64,000 bases of DNA from JAVVEG01 sp041751425 (lineage in GTDB: Bacteria; Pseudomonadota; Gammaproteobacteria; Pseudomonadales; Pseudohongiellaceae): the NCBI GenBank assembly GCA_041751425.1, contig JBGSXL010000017.1, positions 62,001-126,000 on the forward strand, in the 5' to 3' direction. Within the stretch, counting starts at the first letter, position 1. Every line of letters starts with the position of its first letter. Below the pieces are notes generated by a model, which ran no database searches, was not told the DNA's origin, and saw nothing but the letters and a program-made list of their open reading frames with translations. The position numbers and the translations under genes were made by a program. This document shows positions 34,753 to 43,970 of the stretch, in pieces.

Positions 34753-35505
34753 TTGGATTCCAGCATACTCGTCAGTGCCAAAAACATCGGCATCAATTTC
34801 TCCGGACGGCAGGTCTTGCAGCATGTTGATCTGCAGGTAAACCAGCGTCAGGTGATGACTCTCATCGGACCCAATGGTGCCGGTAAGACAACTCTTGTGC
34901 GTATTGTCCTCGGATTGCTGAAGGCCGATGCGGGCACTGTGACACGGGCGCCGGACCTGCGCATAGGTTACATGCCGCAGAAACTGCATATTGAATCTAC
35001 GTTGCCGATGACAGTAAGAAGATTTCTGCAACTGGCCTTCCATGCCAAACAAACTCCAGTGGAAGAAGTGCTGCAGGAGGTAAAGATAACCCATCTTATG
35101 CAACAACAGATCGGTGAACTTTCCGGCGGAGAATTGCAACGGGTTTTATTGGCACGGGCACTGATCCAATCACCGCAATTGTTGGTGCTGGACGAACCTG
35201 CGCAAGGCGTCGATGTCGCTGGACAGGCGGAACTCTACCAACTGATTAATGAAATCCGTGATCGTCACGACTGCGGCGTGTTGATGATTTCTCACGATCT
35301 GCACCTGGTAATGGCAACGACGGATGAAGTTATCTGTCTGAATCAGCATATATGCTGCCACGGCAAGCCGGAACATGTGAGCACTGACCCTTCGTATCTT
35401 GCGATGTTTGGTAAACGCGAAGCAGAGAATCTAGCCATCTATACCCACCACCATAATCATCGCCATGATATAACCGGCGATATAGTGGAGAAGAAAAATG
35501 GCTGA
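34753..35505 (+). CDS. znuC: zinc ABC transporter ATP-binding protein ZnuC
   Basis: A 250-residue ABC ATPase: Walker A GPNGAGKTTLVR, Q-loop around GYMPQKLHIE, signature LSGGELQRVLLARAL, Walker B LLVLDEPAQGVD and switch MISHDLHLVM. The C-terminal tail is His-rich (THHHNHRHD), as in ZnuC proteins, which may sense or bind zinc. The start is TTG at 34753, with AAGGA 10 nt upstream. In Pseudomonas zur precedes znuC; here no regulator gene intervenes. It overlaps znuB by 8 nt. Confidence 0.93.
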   Translation: MDSSILVSAKNIGINFSGRQVLQHVDLQVNQRQVMTLIGPNGAGKTTLVRIVLGLLKADAGTVTRAPDLRIGYMPQKLHIESTLPMTVRRFLQLAFHAKQTPVEEVLQEVKITHLMQQQIGELSGGELQRVLLARALIQSPQLLVLDEPAQGVDVAGQAELYQLINEIRDRHDCGVLMISHDLHLVMATTDEVICLNQHICCHGKPEHVSTDPSYLAMFGKREAENLAIYTHHHNHRHDITGDIVEKKNG

Positions 35506-36295
35506 CTTCATTGTTCGCGCACTGGTTGCAGGTTTGTTTGTGGCGGCGTTGGCTGGACCACTCGGCTCATTTGTAGTATGGCGTCGAATGTCTTATTTTG
35601 GAGACACGCTGGCTCACTCCGCATTGCTCGGCATTGCTCTGGCAATTATTGCCGATATTCAATTGCAACTGGCTATTATAACCAGCTGCCTGGTTTTCGC
35701 AGTTATCCTGTTGGCGTTGCAGAAGAACAAATCGCTTTCCACAGATACGTTGTTGGGCATTCTTGCGCATAGCACGCTCGCGTTCGGGCTTTTGATTCTT
35801 TCGTTTTCAGATCAGGTACAGATCAATCTTAATGCTTATCTGTTTGGTGACTTGCTGACTATTGGCAATACGGATCTTATCTGGGTAATAGTTTGCACCA
35901 GTATCATTGCGATTGTGTTGTTTTATTTCTGGAATCAGTTTCTGACACTCACCGTCCATGAAGAACTGGCCAAAGTGGAAGGCGTGAAAGTTGAGTGGCT
36001 GCACTGCCTTTTGGTGATTCTTATTGCGATGTTGATAGCTGTCGCAATGAAAATTATTGGTGTCCTGCTGATTACTTCTCTGTTGATTATTCCGCCCGCC
36101 GCCGCACGCCGCCTGGCGCAAAACCCCGAGCAGATGGCGCTGGGCGCCAGTGTCATCGGCTGCGTTTCTGTAGTGTGTGGTTTGTTAATGTCCTATTACT
36201 GGGACACGCCAGCCGGCCCATCCATTGTTGCTTCAGCTTGTGTGTTTTTTTTGCTGTTGTTTTTAAGCCCTGGCCGCAGAAGGCAATCAGCTTAG
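35498..36295 (+). CDS. znuB: zinc ABC transporter permease ZnuB
   Basis: A 265-residue membrane protein with about eight hydrophobic segments of the ABC-3 family. Recognisable stretches are GPLGSFVVWRRMSYFGDTLAHS near the N-terminus (each part of the family signature), FGDLLTIGNTDL and KIIGVLLITSLLIIPPAAARRLA. It forms the zinc channel with ZnuC. Convergent with sco1, 18 bp apart. Confidence 0.93.
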   Translation: MADFIVRALVAGLFVAALAGPLGSFVVWRRMSYFGDTLAHSALLGIALAIIADIQLQLAIITSCLVFAVILLALQKNKSLSTDTLLGILAHSTLAFGLLILSFSDQVQINLNAYLFGDLLTIGNTDLIWVIVCTSIIAIVLFYFWNQFLTLTVHEELAKVEGVKVEWLHCLLVILIAMLIAVAMKIIGVLLITSLLIIPPAAARRLAQNPEQMALGASVIGCVSVVCGLLMSYYWDTPAGPSIVASACVFFLLLFLSPGRRRQSA

Positions 36296-36313
36296 TTGCG
36301 GAAAGACATTTGC

Positions 36314-36982
36314 TCAGCGCGCATAGGAAGCGCGTATCGATGAATACGCAATGCCTATGTTGTCTGCTCTGATGGAGGCTTCCATAAATCCATGGTATTT
36401 CCCCTCCGGATTTATGATCATGATATTGCCGCTGTGATCAATCATATAGTCGGTATTGTCGCCCTGCCTCTCTTCGTCTGAAGGCGGTTCCGAGTGCGCT
36501 ACGAAAAGTTGCCGCGCGAAACCCGCGATATCTTCATACTCACCTGTTATACCCCTGAAGTCAGCGTGAAAAGGCGTCATATAGTCTCTTAGTTTTTCGG
36601 GGGTATCACGAAAGGGGTCAACACTCACCATAACGATTTCCGTGTCAGCACGCCAAGGGCTCGCATCTTCGCTGCGATAAAAACGGCCTAGCTCGTTGAG
36701 GGTCAGCGGACAGATATCCGGACAGGATGTAAAACCAAAGAACAGCAAACTCCACTTACCTGTCAGCGAATTGTTGTCGTAACTCTCACCGTCGTGATCC
36801 ATCAAATTGAATGCGCTCAGCATAACTGGTTCGTCATAAACCAGAGCACCGGTATCCCGTAACTCCTGCGGTGATAGCTCAGCATCAACGTTGTTTCTTG
36901 TTATTCGAAAATAAGTAAGTATGAAAACGAGAACCACTAACAGCAGACAGACTATAACGGTAGTTTTAATATTCTTGTTCAT
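36314..36982 (-). CDS. SCO1/SenC family copper chaperone for cytochrome c oxidase
   Basis: A 222-residue protein anchored by an N-terminal transmembrane helix (TVIVCLLLVVLVFILTYF). The thioredoxin-like domain has the copper-binding CxxxC motif in FTSCPDICPLTLNEL and the distal histidine in YMIDHSGNIMIINPEG. It inserts copper into the CuA centre of subunit II. It follows ctaB in the same direction, the usual order at the end of the aa3/caa3 assembly operon. Confidence 0.92.
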   Translation of the reverse strand: MNKNIKTTVIVCLLLVVLVFILTYFRITRNNVDAELSPQELRDTGALVYDEPVMLSAFNLMDHDGESYDNNSLTGKWSLLFFGFTSCPDICPLTLNELGRFYRSEDASPWRADTEIVMVSVDPFRDTPEKLRDYMTPFHADFRGITGEYEDIAGFARQLFVAHSEPPSDEERQGDNTDYMIDHSGNIMIINPEGKYHGFMEASIRADNIGIAYSSIRASYAR

Positions 36983-37033
36983 GATTAATTTCTATAGAAA
37001 TAACTCGTGGAAACAGCGCACAGCAGGCTGCGG

Positions 37034-37924
37034 TTAAAGCTGAATCAGATAATGGTCGACCAACAGAACGACAAACAGCACCATCAGATACACGATGGAA
37101 TACCTGAAAGTATCCATTGCCGTGCTGGGAGTGGGGCGGAACATCAACAGTAATGACCAGTAGAGAAATCCCAGGCCCAGAACTACCGCAGCAAGCAGAT
37201 ACAACGGACCACTCATGCCGGTCAGATAAGGCAGAATGCTGACCAGTATCATGATGATGGTGTACAAAATGATATGGATCTTGGTGTGGTGTTCACCGTG
37301 CGTGACTGGCAGCATCGGTATCCCGGTTTTGGCATATTCGTCTTTGCGATGAATGGCCAGTGCCCAGAAATGCGGAGGTGTCCAGGCAAAGATAATAAGC
37401 ACCAGTATCAGCGCGCCGGGCTCGATAGTGCCGGTGACGGCGGACCAGCCAAGCAACGGAGGCATCGCGCCAGATAGCCCCCCGATCACGATGTTCTGTG
37501 GTGTTGCACGTTTCAGATAACCTGTATAGATGAAGGCGTAGCCTATAAATGAGGCCAGAGTCAGCCAGGCGCAAAGCGGATTTACGAAATACAACAGAAT
37601 AAGCAAACCCAGTATGCCAATGGCCGCTGCAAAGATACCAGCCTGTCGCAGATCGACCCGGCCTTGTGGTATTGGTCTATTGTGCGTGCGCTTCATAACC
37701 AGATCGACTTTGTGATCGATCAGATGGTTTACAACCGCTCCTGAAGCTGCGACCAATGCGATGCCCAGATTGCCCCAGAAAAGAATATGGAATGGCACCA
37801 TTCCGGGAACTGCCAGAAACATACCTACCATGGAGGTCAGAATCATCAGCATGACGACGCGCGGCTTACACATTTCGTAATAATCGCGCCAGCTTACGGC
37901 AGAGCTATTGGTCAATTCGGTCAC
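37034..37924 (-). CDS. ctaB: protoheme IX farnesyltransferase (heme O synthase)
   Basis: A 296-residue integral membrane UbiA-family prenyltransferase. The substrate site NHLIDHKVDLVMKRTHNRP (the N-x-x-x-D motif and the MKRTHNRP stretch specific to heme O synthase) is present, as is GGLSGAMPPLLGWSAVTG and WTPPHFWALAI. It adds a farnesyl tail to heme B. I prefer the GTG at 37924 (GAGAAG 6 nt upstream), giving MTELTNSSAVSWRDYYEMCK, a typical N-terminus; the open frame extends to 38008. In related genomes ctaA precedes it; here it does not. Confidence 0.93.
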   Translation of the reverse strand: MTELTNSSAVSWRDYYEMCKPRVVMLMILTSMVGMFLAVPGMVPFHILFWGNLGIALVAASGAVVNHLIDHKVDLVMKRTHNRPIPQGRVDLRQAGIFAAAIGILGLLILLYFVNPLCAWLTLASFIGYAFIYTGYLKRATPQNIVIGGLSGAMPPLLGWSAVTGTIEPGALILVLIIFAWTPPHFWALAIHRKDEYAKTGIPMLPVTHGEHHTKIHIILYTIIMILVSILPYLTGMSGPLYLLAAVVLGLGFLYWSLLLMFRPTPSTAMDTFRYSIVYLMVLFVVLLVDHYLIQL

Positions 37925-38261
37925 AACTGCTTCTCTATGTGTGATTTCGTGCGGTTTGTTGGCGCGCTTGTGGCAGGCGACATACTGGAAGGTTCGGAAT
38001 TCAAACATGTTTTGCCGATAATCTCAAGCCAAACCCCTTACTGCGAGTCCGCGTCTTTACGGCGATCGAATGGCGCATAAGTGTGGCTCGGCCACTCTGT
38101 GGTGCAGGTGTTCACTGAGGTTGGAACCAGTGCCTCTCTGAAAAAAGTGGTGACAATTTTTCCTACAGGAGTAAAGTTGAACGCAGGTCGCATCCCAAGA
38201 CGACTAACTCAGTACTCGCTGTACTCGAAATAAAAACGCGGTATCAACAAGGAGAACCCGG
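37925..38261. other. gene-free interval between divergent ctaB and a membrane protein gene
   Basis: About 337 bp with no credible reading frame. Its right end carries AAGGAGAAC, the ribosome binding site for the gene at 38262. It presumably holds two divergent promoters; I cannot pinpoint them. Confidence 0.4.
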
Positions 38262-38804
38262 ATGAAATGTATTTACTATCTATCGCCCTCACTGAAAAGC
38301 ACCAAGGAGATCTCCGATGATCTCCACAGCATTGGTGTCGATGACTGGTTCCTGCATATAGTCAGTAAGGACGAAAGTGGACTAAGTAAATCGCGCCTGC
38401 ATTCAAGCAACTATCTGGAAACTCTGGACGTCATTCGTGATGGTCTGATCGGCGCTTTTATAGGTTTTTTTGCAGGACTGATCTTCGCCGGACTGACCTC
38501 AGTGTTCGATCCCTTCGGCCCCAATGTCCCTGTCATCGGCTATCTGGCAATCGTGTTTGTTTTCAGCTGCTTCGGCGCCTGGGTCGGTGGGCTGACAGGA
38601 ATCGCCAGCGAGAACAAGAAGTTGGCCAATTTCCACGACGCTATTGAAAGTGGTAAATACCTGATTCTGATTTACGCCAAGAAACATGAAGAAACCAAAA
38701 TCAAAGCGATGATGGATAGCAAACACCGCGAAGCCCAGTTGGCTGCAGTCGATGCCCATTTCCTGAATCCGTTTGCTGATCTCAAGCTGGTATCCGGAAG
38801 TTGA
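38262..38804 (+). CDS. uncharacterised two-helix membrane protein
   Basis: A 180-residue protein with strong RBS AAGGAG 7-8 nt before the ATG. The N-terminal 55 residues are soluble and begin MKCIYYLSPSLKSTKEISDD, followed by two hydrophobic, glycine-rich segments (about 62-80, GLIGAFIGFFAGLIFAG; 89-115, VIGYLAIVFVFSCFGAWVGG) and a soluble C-terminus (GKYLILIYAKKHEETKIKAM). The pattern of a cytosolic ferredoxin-like fold split by a Gly-rich helical hairpin resembles small DUF1269-type proteins, but I cannot assign it firmly. It lies upstream of the second oxidase operon in the same direction but about 600 bp away. Confidence 0.65.
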   Translation: MKCIYYLSPSLKSTKEISDDLHSIGVDDWFLHIVSKDESGLSKSRLHSSNYLETLDVIRDGLIGAFIGFFAGLIFAGLTSVFDPFGPNVPVIGYLAIVFVFSCFGAWVGGLTGIASENKKLANFHDAIESGKYLILIYAKKHEETKIKAMMDSKHREAQLAAVDAHFLNPFADLKLVSGS

Positions 38805-39409
38805 GCGCGTAGAACTGCAAGTGCAAACGCGGCGTCTTGCCTGCGTTTGCGGCGTTCTGCTTGTTCCCGCCGATGGGGAATTTACGCTTGCGGTGATTTT
38901 GACAATGATATAGCATGCTTGGGTGTGAAGTTTCCGGAAGATGCCTGTGTTACTCAAGGCGTTATACAAGAATGCTTCAGTAACACAACAGGATTGCATT
39001 ACCGATTTCTGCTGGACGTTGAAGGCCCATCCGCTAAATAATAATAAAGGAGGGAGCGACGTTGTGAACGTGATTAATTTTACCGTTCGTAGTCAACTGC
39101 GTGACTGTAACAAAGGCAATACCCGGAATCACCACGCTAGGAAAATCCAGGCCAGGAACAACCCGGTTTTTGTTTTAGACAGTGTATCTGCATGTAATGA
39201 TAAAGACCTGGTGCTAGCCAGCCAAAGAGGCCGGAATTAGTCATGGCTTCTTTTCATAACCCTATTTGTTTATTCCCTTGCTCAATGGCCGATAACAGCC
39301 CGTTGCGTACAATCGCGCCCGCGATTCTCAGCATTTGCTCTACCCACTCAATGCAGCCTCTCGCGCGGCTGCCTGTCTTACCATCAATTTTTACAAGGAT
39401 TATCAGCGT
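38805..39409 (+). other. long leader region of the second oxidase operon
   Basis: About 605 bp separate the membrane protein gene from the oxidase subunit II start. Apart from the small frame at 39064-39240, I see only short frames with poor coding character. This is the likely site of the operon promoter and any regulator binding. A TTGACA at about 38899 is not followed by a convincing -10 at the right distance. Confidence 0.4.
39064..39240 (+). CDS. candidate small protein or leader peptide with strong ribosome binding site
   Basis: A GTG at 39064 is preceded by AAGGAGGGAG, one of the strongest Shine-Dalgarno matches in the window, and opens a frame of 58 codons (starting MNVINFTVRSQLRDCNKGN, ending at 39240). 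The product is hydrophilic, basic, with two cysteines and no recognised domain or signal. It lies 170 bp before the oxidase operon. It could be a small protein, a regulatory leader, or chance. Confidence 0.3.
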   Translation: MNVINFTVRSQLRDCNKGNTRNHHARKIQARNNPVFVLDSVSACNDKDLVLASQRGRN

Positions 39410-40774
39410 ATGGCTATGGCAGTAATTCTGGTTTTACTGGTCGTTGGTTCGGTGGTTTTTCACTTTGCCAGCCCTTGGTGGTTCACTCCCATCGCATCCA
39501 ATTGGCAGAGTATAGACTTCACCATTAACGTTACCTTCTGGGTAACGGGTTTCGTGTTTATCGCCATCAATTTGTTTCTGGCCTATTGCGTTTATCGCTA
39601 CCGTCATAAGGAAGGGCAAAAAGCAGTATACGAACCGGAGAACACTAAACTTGAAGTGGGTCTTTCGGTAATCACCAGTATCGGTGTTATTGCCATGTTG
39701 GCTCCGGGCTTGGTGGTCTGGGCGATGTTTGTAACCGTTCCCGAAGAAGCCACTGAATACGAAGTGGTTGCCCAGCAATGGCAGTGGAGCTTTCGCTATC
39801 CCGGTGCCGATGGCGTGTTGGGTACGGCGGATGTGCGTTACATCAGCGAAATGAACCCGTTTGGTGTCAATCCCGAAGATCCCAATGGTCAGGACGATAT
39901 ACTTGTCAAGAAACCTGTTATGTACCTGCCCGTAGATAAGCCGGTTAAGGCTTTGCTGCGCGCCAAGGATGTGCTGCATAACTACACCATTCCACAGTTC
40001 CGCGTGAAAATGGACATGGTGCCTGGTATGGTCACATATCTGTGGTTTACTCCCACGGAAACAGGTACTTATGACATTCTCTGTGAAGAGCTTTGTGGCA
40101 TAGGCCATCATGTAATGCGCGGCCAGGTGGCCATTGTCGAGCAGGATGAATACGACGCGTGGCTCGCCGCACAACCAACTTTCGCCGAACTCAACACAAT
40201 GGCAGCTGCCGATACAGCTGCCGGCGCGCAACTGTATGCCGTTTGCGCCAGTTGTCACGGTCAGCAGGCTGAAGGCAACCTGGCCATGAATGCGCCCAAG
40301 CTCAACGGGATGCAATCCTGGTATATCGATCGCCAATTGAAGTACTACCAGCAGGGCATCCGTGGCGCTCATCCGGATGACACGTACGGTCGGATGATGG
40401 CGCCAATGGCGTCAATGCTGGCCAACGACTCTGCCGTTCGTAATGTTGCTGCTTATATTGCCAGCCTGCCGGAAACCGAGCCTGCGACAACAATCACTGG
40501 TGATATAGCGAATGGTCAACGTATTTACCGCGCCAACTGCGCAGCCTGTCACGGCAGTGACGGTACTGGCAGCTGGGCAACCGATGCGCCCAGTCTGGTT
40601 GCCATGGATGATTGGTATTCCATGAGCCAACTGAACAATTTCAAAGCGGGCATTCGTGGTGCCCACAGAGAGGATGACTACGGCGAGCAGATGATCTCCA
40701 TGGTAACAGCCATGCGCAATCAAAAGCAGCTGGATGATGTAGTCAGCTATATAAATTCGTTACGCGTTAATTGA
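39410..40774 (+). CDS. coxM: cytochrome c oxidase subunit II fused to two cytochrome c domains (CoxM-like)
   Basis: A 454-residue subunit II. Two transmembrane helices lie in the first 110 residues (AVILVLLVVGSVVFHF; VITSIGVIAMLAPGLVVWAM). The cupredoxin domain has an intact CuA site: His190 in DVLHNY, and Cys225, Glu227, Cys229, His233 and Met236 in CEELCGIGHHVM. It is followed by two cytochrome c domains with CASCH at 279-283 and CAACH at 377-381, each followed by an MxxM-rich loop. Bradyrhizobium CoxM has one fused heme c; this one has two. Start: ATG at 39410 with AAGGAT upstream; an ATG at 39416 is nearly as good. First gene of a five-gene rightward operon. Confidence 0.9.
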   Translation: MAMAVILVLLVVGSVVFHFASPWWFTPIASNWQSIDFTINVTFWVTGFVFIAINLFLAYCVYRYRHKEGQKAVYEPENTKLEVGLSVITSIGVIAMLAPGLVVWAMFVTVPEEATEYEVVAQQWQWSFRYPGADGVLGTADVRYISEMNPFGVNPEDPNGQDDILVKKPVMYLPVDKPVKALLRAKDVLHNYTIPQFRVKMDMVPGMVTYLWFTPTETGTYDILCEELCGIGHHVMRGQVAIVEQDEYDAWLAAQPTFAELNTMAAADTAAGAQLYAVCASCHGQQAEGNLAMNAPKLNGMQSWYIDRQLKYYQQGIRGAHPDDTYGRMMAPMASMLANDSAVRNVAAYIASLPETEPATTITGDIANGQRIYRANCAACHGSDGTGSWATDAPSLVAMDDWYSMSQLNNFKAGIRGAHREDDYGEQMISMVTAMRNQKQLDDVVSYINSLRVN

Positions 40775-40802
40775 AACCTGTACAGTTTCGGAGGAAGTTT
40801 TA

Positions 40803-42554
40803 ATGGCATACGTTCCCTACGCAGATCAAGTGCATGAGCTTCATGATCCTCATACTTTCCTGAGCAAGTATGTCTGGAGTCAGGACCATAAAGTGATCGC
40901 CATTCAATACGGCGGTATAGCCATTCTGGTTGGTTTGGTTGCGCTGGGGTTGTCTATCATCATGCGCTTGCAGCTGGGCTTCCCTGATACGTTCTCGTTG
41001 ATTGATCCTGCTTTCTATTATCAGGCAGTGACAATGCACGGCATGATCATGGTTATTTACCTGTTGACGGCCTTGTTCCTGGGCGGCTTCGGTAATTATC
41101 TGATCCCGTTGATGCTGGGTGCGCGCGACATGGTGTTTCCGTTCCTGAACATGCTGAGCGTCTGGGTATACCTGTTGTCAGTTCTCATTTTGCTGGCCAG
41201 TTTTTTTGTGACCGGTGGACCAACAGGTGCCGGATGGACTCTTTATCCTCCGCAGGCAATTACAGCTGGCACCCCTGGTTCAGAATGGGGCATCCTGCTG
41301 ATGCTGATCTCACTGGCGGTATTCATCGTGGCATTTACGATGGGCGGCCTCAACTACGTGACTACAATATTACAGGCGCGTACTCGTGGCATGACTCTGA
41401 TGCGCATGCCGCTGTCAATCTGGGGAATATTTACGGCGACTGTGCTTGGTTTGTTCGCATTCCCGGCATTGTTAGTCAGCGCCATCATGATGTGCTTCGA
41501 CTTGTTATTGGGTACCAGCTTCTTCATGCCAGCTGTGATGGCGGCAGGTGAGCAACTTGACTACAACGGCGGCAGCCCGATTCTGTTCCAGCATTTGTTC
41601 TGGTTCTTCGGTCACCCGGAAGTGTACATCGTGGCACTTCCAGCTTTTGGCCTGGTGTCTGATGTGCTTTCCACACATGCGCGCAAGAATATCTTCGGTT
41701 ATCGCATGATGGTATGGGCAATCATTGCGATCGGCGGCCTCAGCTTTGTCGTGTGGGCACACCACATGTACGTGAGCGGCATGAACCCCTATTTTGGTTT
41801 CTTCTTCGCAACAACAACGTTGATTATCGCTGTACCAACCGCGCTGAAAGTTTACAACTGGGTGTTGACGTTGTGGGAAGGTAATATCCGCCTGAATACG
41901 CCCATGCTGTTCGCCATCGGTTTTATTTTCACATTTATTCATGGTGGTCTGACGGGCCTCTTCCTTGGCAATGTGGTTATCGATCTGCCTCTGTCCGATA
42001 CATACTTTGTGGTGGCTCACTTCCATATGGTGATGGGTGTGTCTCCCGTGCTTGTGTTGTTTGCGGCGCTGTATCACTGGTACCCGAAAATGACCGGGCG
42101 CATGTTCAATGAAACAATAGGGAAGGTGCATTTCTGGTGTACATTCCTCGGCACCTACGCGATTTATCTGCCCATGCATTATCTGGGCTTTCTGGGTGTA
42201 CCGCGTCGCTACTATGCGATGGGCAGTACTGACTTCATCCCTGCATCTGCTCAGGACCTCAATGCCAGCATAACCGTTGCAGCCATATTTGTCGCAGCAA
42301 CGCAGATTCTGTTCTTCATCAACATTATCTGGAGCTTGAAGAATGGCGAGAAGTCTGGCGGCAACCCCTGGGGTGCTACCACTTTGGAATGGCAAACGCC
42401 TGATACTCCGCCCAAACACGGAAACTGGGGTGATGAGTTGCCATCTGTTTATCGTTGGGCTTATGACTATAGTGTTCCCGGAGAAGAACAGGACTTCACG
42501 CCGCAGAATGTTCCTGCATCAGTGGTTCGCTCAGTAGAAGATGAACATCACTAA
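40803..42554 (+). CDS. coxN: cytochrome c oxidase subunit I (CoxN-like)
   Basis: A 583-residue heme-copper oxidase catalytic subunit with 12 or more helices. All metal ligands are kept: low-spin heme His in AVTMHGMIMVIYL, CuB His and crosslinked Tyr in FFGHPEVYIVALP, His-His in VVWAHHMYVSG, and high-spin/low-spin heme His in VAHFHMVMGVSP. GHPEVY with Glu marks an A1-type D-channel end, and the K-channel Lys is in AVPTALKVYNW. HFHMVMGV rather than HFHYVL distinguishes it from the aa3-type copy at 47945, so they are distinct lineages, not a recent duplication. RBS GGAGGAA precedes ATG. Confidence 0.93.
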   Translation: MAYVPYADQVHELHDPHTFLSKYVWSQDHKVIAIQYGGIAILVGLVALGLSIIMRLQLGFPDTFSLIDPAFYYQAVTMHGMIMVIYLLTALFLGGFGNYLIPLMLGARDMVFPFLNMLSVWVYLLSVLILLASFFVTGGPTGAGWTLYPPQAITAGTPGSEWGILLMLISLAVFIVAFTMGGLNYVTTILQARTRGMTLMRMPLSIWGIFTATVLGLFAFPALLVSAIMMCFDLLLGTSFFMPAVMAAGEQLDYNGGSPILFQHLFWFFGHPEVYIVALPAFGLVSDVLSTHARKNIFGYRMMVWAIIAIGGLSFVVWAHHMYVSGMNPYFGFFFATTTLIIAVPTALKVYNWVLTLWEGNIRLNTPMLFAIGFIFTFIHGGLTGLFLGNVVIDLPLSDTYFVVAHFHMVMGVSPVLVLFAALYHWYPKMTGRMFNETIGKVHFWCTFLGTYAIYLPMHYLGFLGVPRRYYAMGSTDFIPASAQDLNASITVAAIFVAATQILFFINIIWSLKNGEKSGGNPWGATTLEWQTPDTPPKHGNWGDELPSVYRWAYDYSVPGEEQDFTPQNVPASVVRSVEDEHH

Positions 42555-42619
42555 TGCCCGGTTAAGTACCAAGCCGTTTCATGCAACACAATGATGAGTT
42601 TTTCGGTTAAGGAGTAGAT

Positions 42620-43234
42620 ATGGGTTTTTATAAAAGTGTGACATCGAAGCCCTGGGAAAATCAGGGCTTGTTGGGCGGACTTGATCCTCAACCAACTTTT
42701 GACGTGCCGAGCGCTAAAGTCGCATTGATTTTCTTCATGACTGTGGTCGTGATTCTGTTTTCGCTGTTTACAGTCACGTATTTCCTGCGCATGACTTTGG
42801 GTGATTGGGTTCCCATCGCGAGCCCGTCTTTGCTTTGGGTTAACACGGGTTCGCTGGTTGTCAGCAGCATACTGTTTCAGCGCGCACGATCAATTCAGCT
42901 GAAAACACCTACCGCAAATATTACCGCCCTGTTTTTGGTTGGCGGTCTGTTCGCTGTTGCCTTCGTGGTTGGGCAGGTTCTGGTCTGGCAGCAGCTGAAC
43001 GAGCAAGGTCTTTATATTTCCCGCAACCCCGCAAATGCATTCTTCTATCTGCTTACTGGCCTGCATGTTATCCACCTGTTGGGAGGCCTGTGGGTCTGGG
43101 CGAAGACATCGCTGCGGCTGTTAGCGAAAGAAACCGACAAGAATACTGCCTTGAGTATCGAGCTATGCACTCTGTACTGGCATTTTTTATTGCTGGTCTG
43201 GATTGCCATGTTCGCCATGCTGGCGAATACCTGA
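42620..43234 (+). CDS. coxO: cytochrome c oxidase subunit III-like protein (CoxO-like)
   Basis: A 204-residue membrane protein with five hydrophobic segments. The family signatures are AFFYLLTGLHVIHLLGGLWVW and the final LYWHFLLLVWIAMFAMLANT (each a known subunit III pattern). It is the first of two subunit III-type genes, the arrangement described for coxO and coxP. Start with AAGGAG 5 nt before ATG. Subunit III stabilises the oxidase and supports proton delivery. Confidence 0.88.
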   Translation: MGFYKSVTSKPWENQGLLGGLDPQPTFDVPSAKVALIFFMTVVVILFSLFTVTYFLRMTLGDWVPIASPSLLWVNTGSLVVSSILFQRARSIQLKTPTANITALFLVGGLFAVAFVVGQVLVWQQLNEQGLYISRNPANAFFYLLTGLHVIHLLGGLWVWAKTSLRLLAKETDKNTALSIELCTLYWHFLLLVWIAMFAMLANT

Positions 43235-43274
43235 AAACTGTATTTCCTATCATTGATAAAAGGGAACCAGGAGT

Positions 43275-43958
43275 ATGAGTGAGAACGTCGCGATAAATCC
43301 CGAAGCAACACGGGACGGCCTAAACGGTCTGGTGGACGATTGGTCCACAGACAAACAGACTTATCATGTGCCGTGGGGCAAGGCCATGATGTGGATATTC
43401 CTCATCAGTGATACTTTCATATTCTCCTGCTTCCTGGTGGGCTATATGACGGTTCGCATGACCACCACAGAGCCGTGGCCATACCCAAGTGAAGTGTTCG
43501 CTCTGTCCATGTTTGGCAGCGCTCCTATCCCGCTTATTCTGATCGCCATCATGACTTTCATCCTTATCACCAGTAGCGGCACGATGGCGCTGGCGGTGAA
43601 TTATGGCTATCGCCGTGATCGTAAGATGACCGTCTATCTGATGATGGCTACTGCTGCGCTCGGCGCCTCGTTTGTCGGCATGCAGGTCTTCGAGTGGTCG
43701 AAGTTGATTGAGGAGGGGGTGCGGCCCTGGGGCAACCCCTGGGGAGCTCCACAGTTTGGCTCCGTGTTCTTCATGGTAACGGGATTTCACGGCCTGCACG
43801 TAACGGGTGGGGTGATTTATCTCGCGATCATCGCGCGCAAAGTCTGGCGTGGAGACTATGAGAAGAAAGGGTATGAAATCGTCGAGATCACAGGGTTGTA
43901 CTGGCACTTTGTGGATTTGGTCTGGGTATTCATTTTCGCATTTTTCTATCTTTGGTAA
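43275..43958 (+). CDS. coxP: cytochrome c oxidase subunit III (CoxP-like)
   Basis: A 227-residue subunit III paralogue. Motifs include WIFLISDTFIFSCFLVGYMT, VFFMVTGFHGLHVTGGVIYL and ITGLYWHFVDLVWVFIFAFF, with the conserved His and Glu-type positions of helix III and VII. RBS AGGAGT precedes the ATG. Two subunit III genes in tandem are a feature of the coxMNOP cluster of Bradyrhizobium (established), which supports the classification. Confidence 0.9.
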   Translation: MSENVAINPEATRDGLNGLVDDWSTDKQTYHVPWGKAMMWIFLISDTFIFSCFLVGYMTVRMTTTEPWPYPSEVFALSMFGSAPIPLILIAIMTFILITSSGTMALAVNYGYRRDRKMTVYLMMATAALGASFVGMQVFEWSKLIEEGVRPWGNPWGAPQFGSVFFMVTGFHGLHVTGGVIYLAIIARKVWRGDYEKKGYEIVEITGLYWHFVDLVWVFIFAFFYLW

Positions 43959-43970
43959 GGGGAGCGCCTA

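Noticed and set aside
38847..39041. Short plus-strand frames in the leader of the second oxidase operon other than the one at 39064
   Set aside because: No ribosome binding sites and no coding character; treated as noise in a gene-free region.
39335..39409. N-terminal extension of the diheme subunit II frame to 39335
   Set aside because: The extension does not resemble a signal sequence, whereas the ATG at 39410 is preceded by AAGGAT and begins directly at the first membrane helix.
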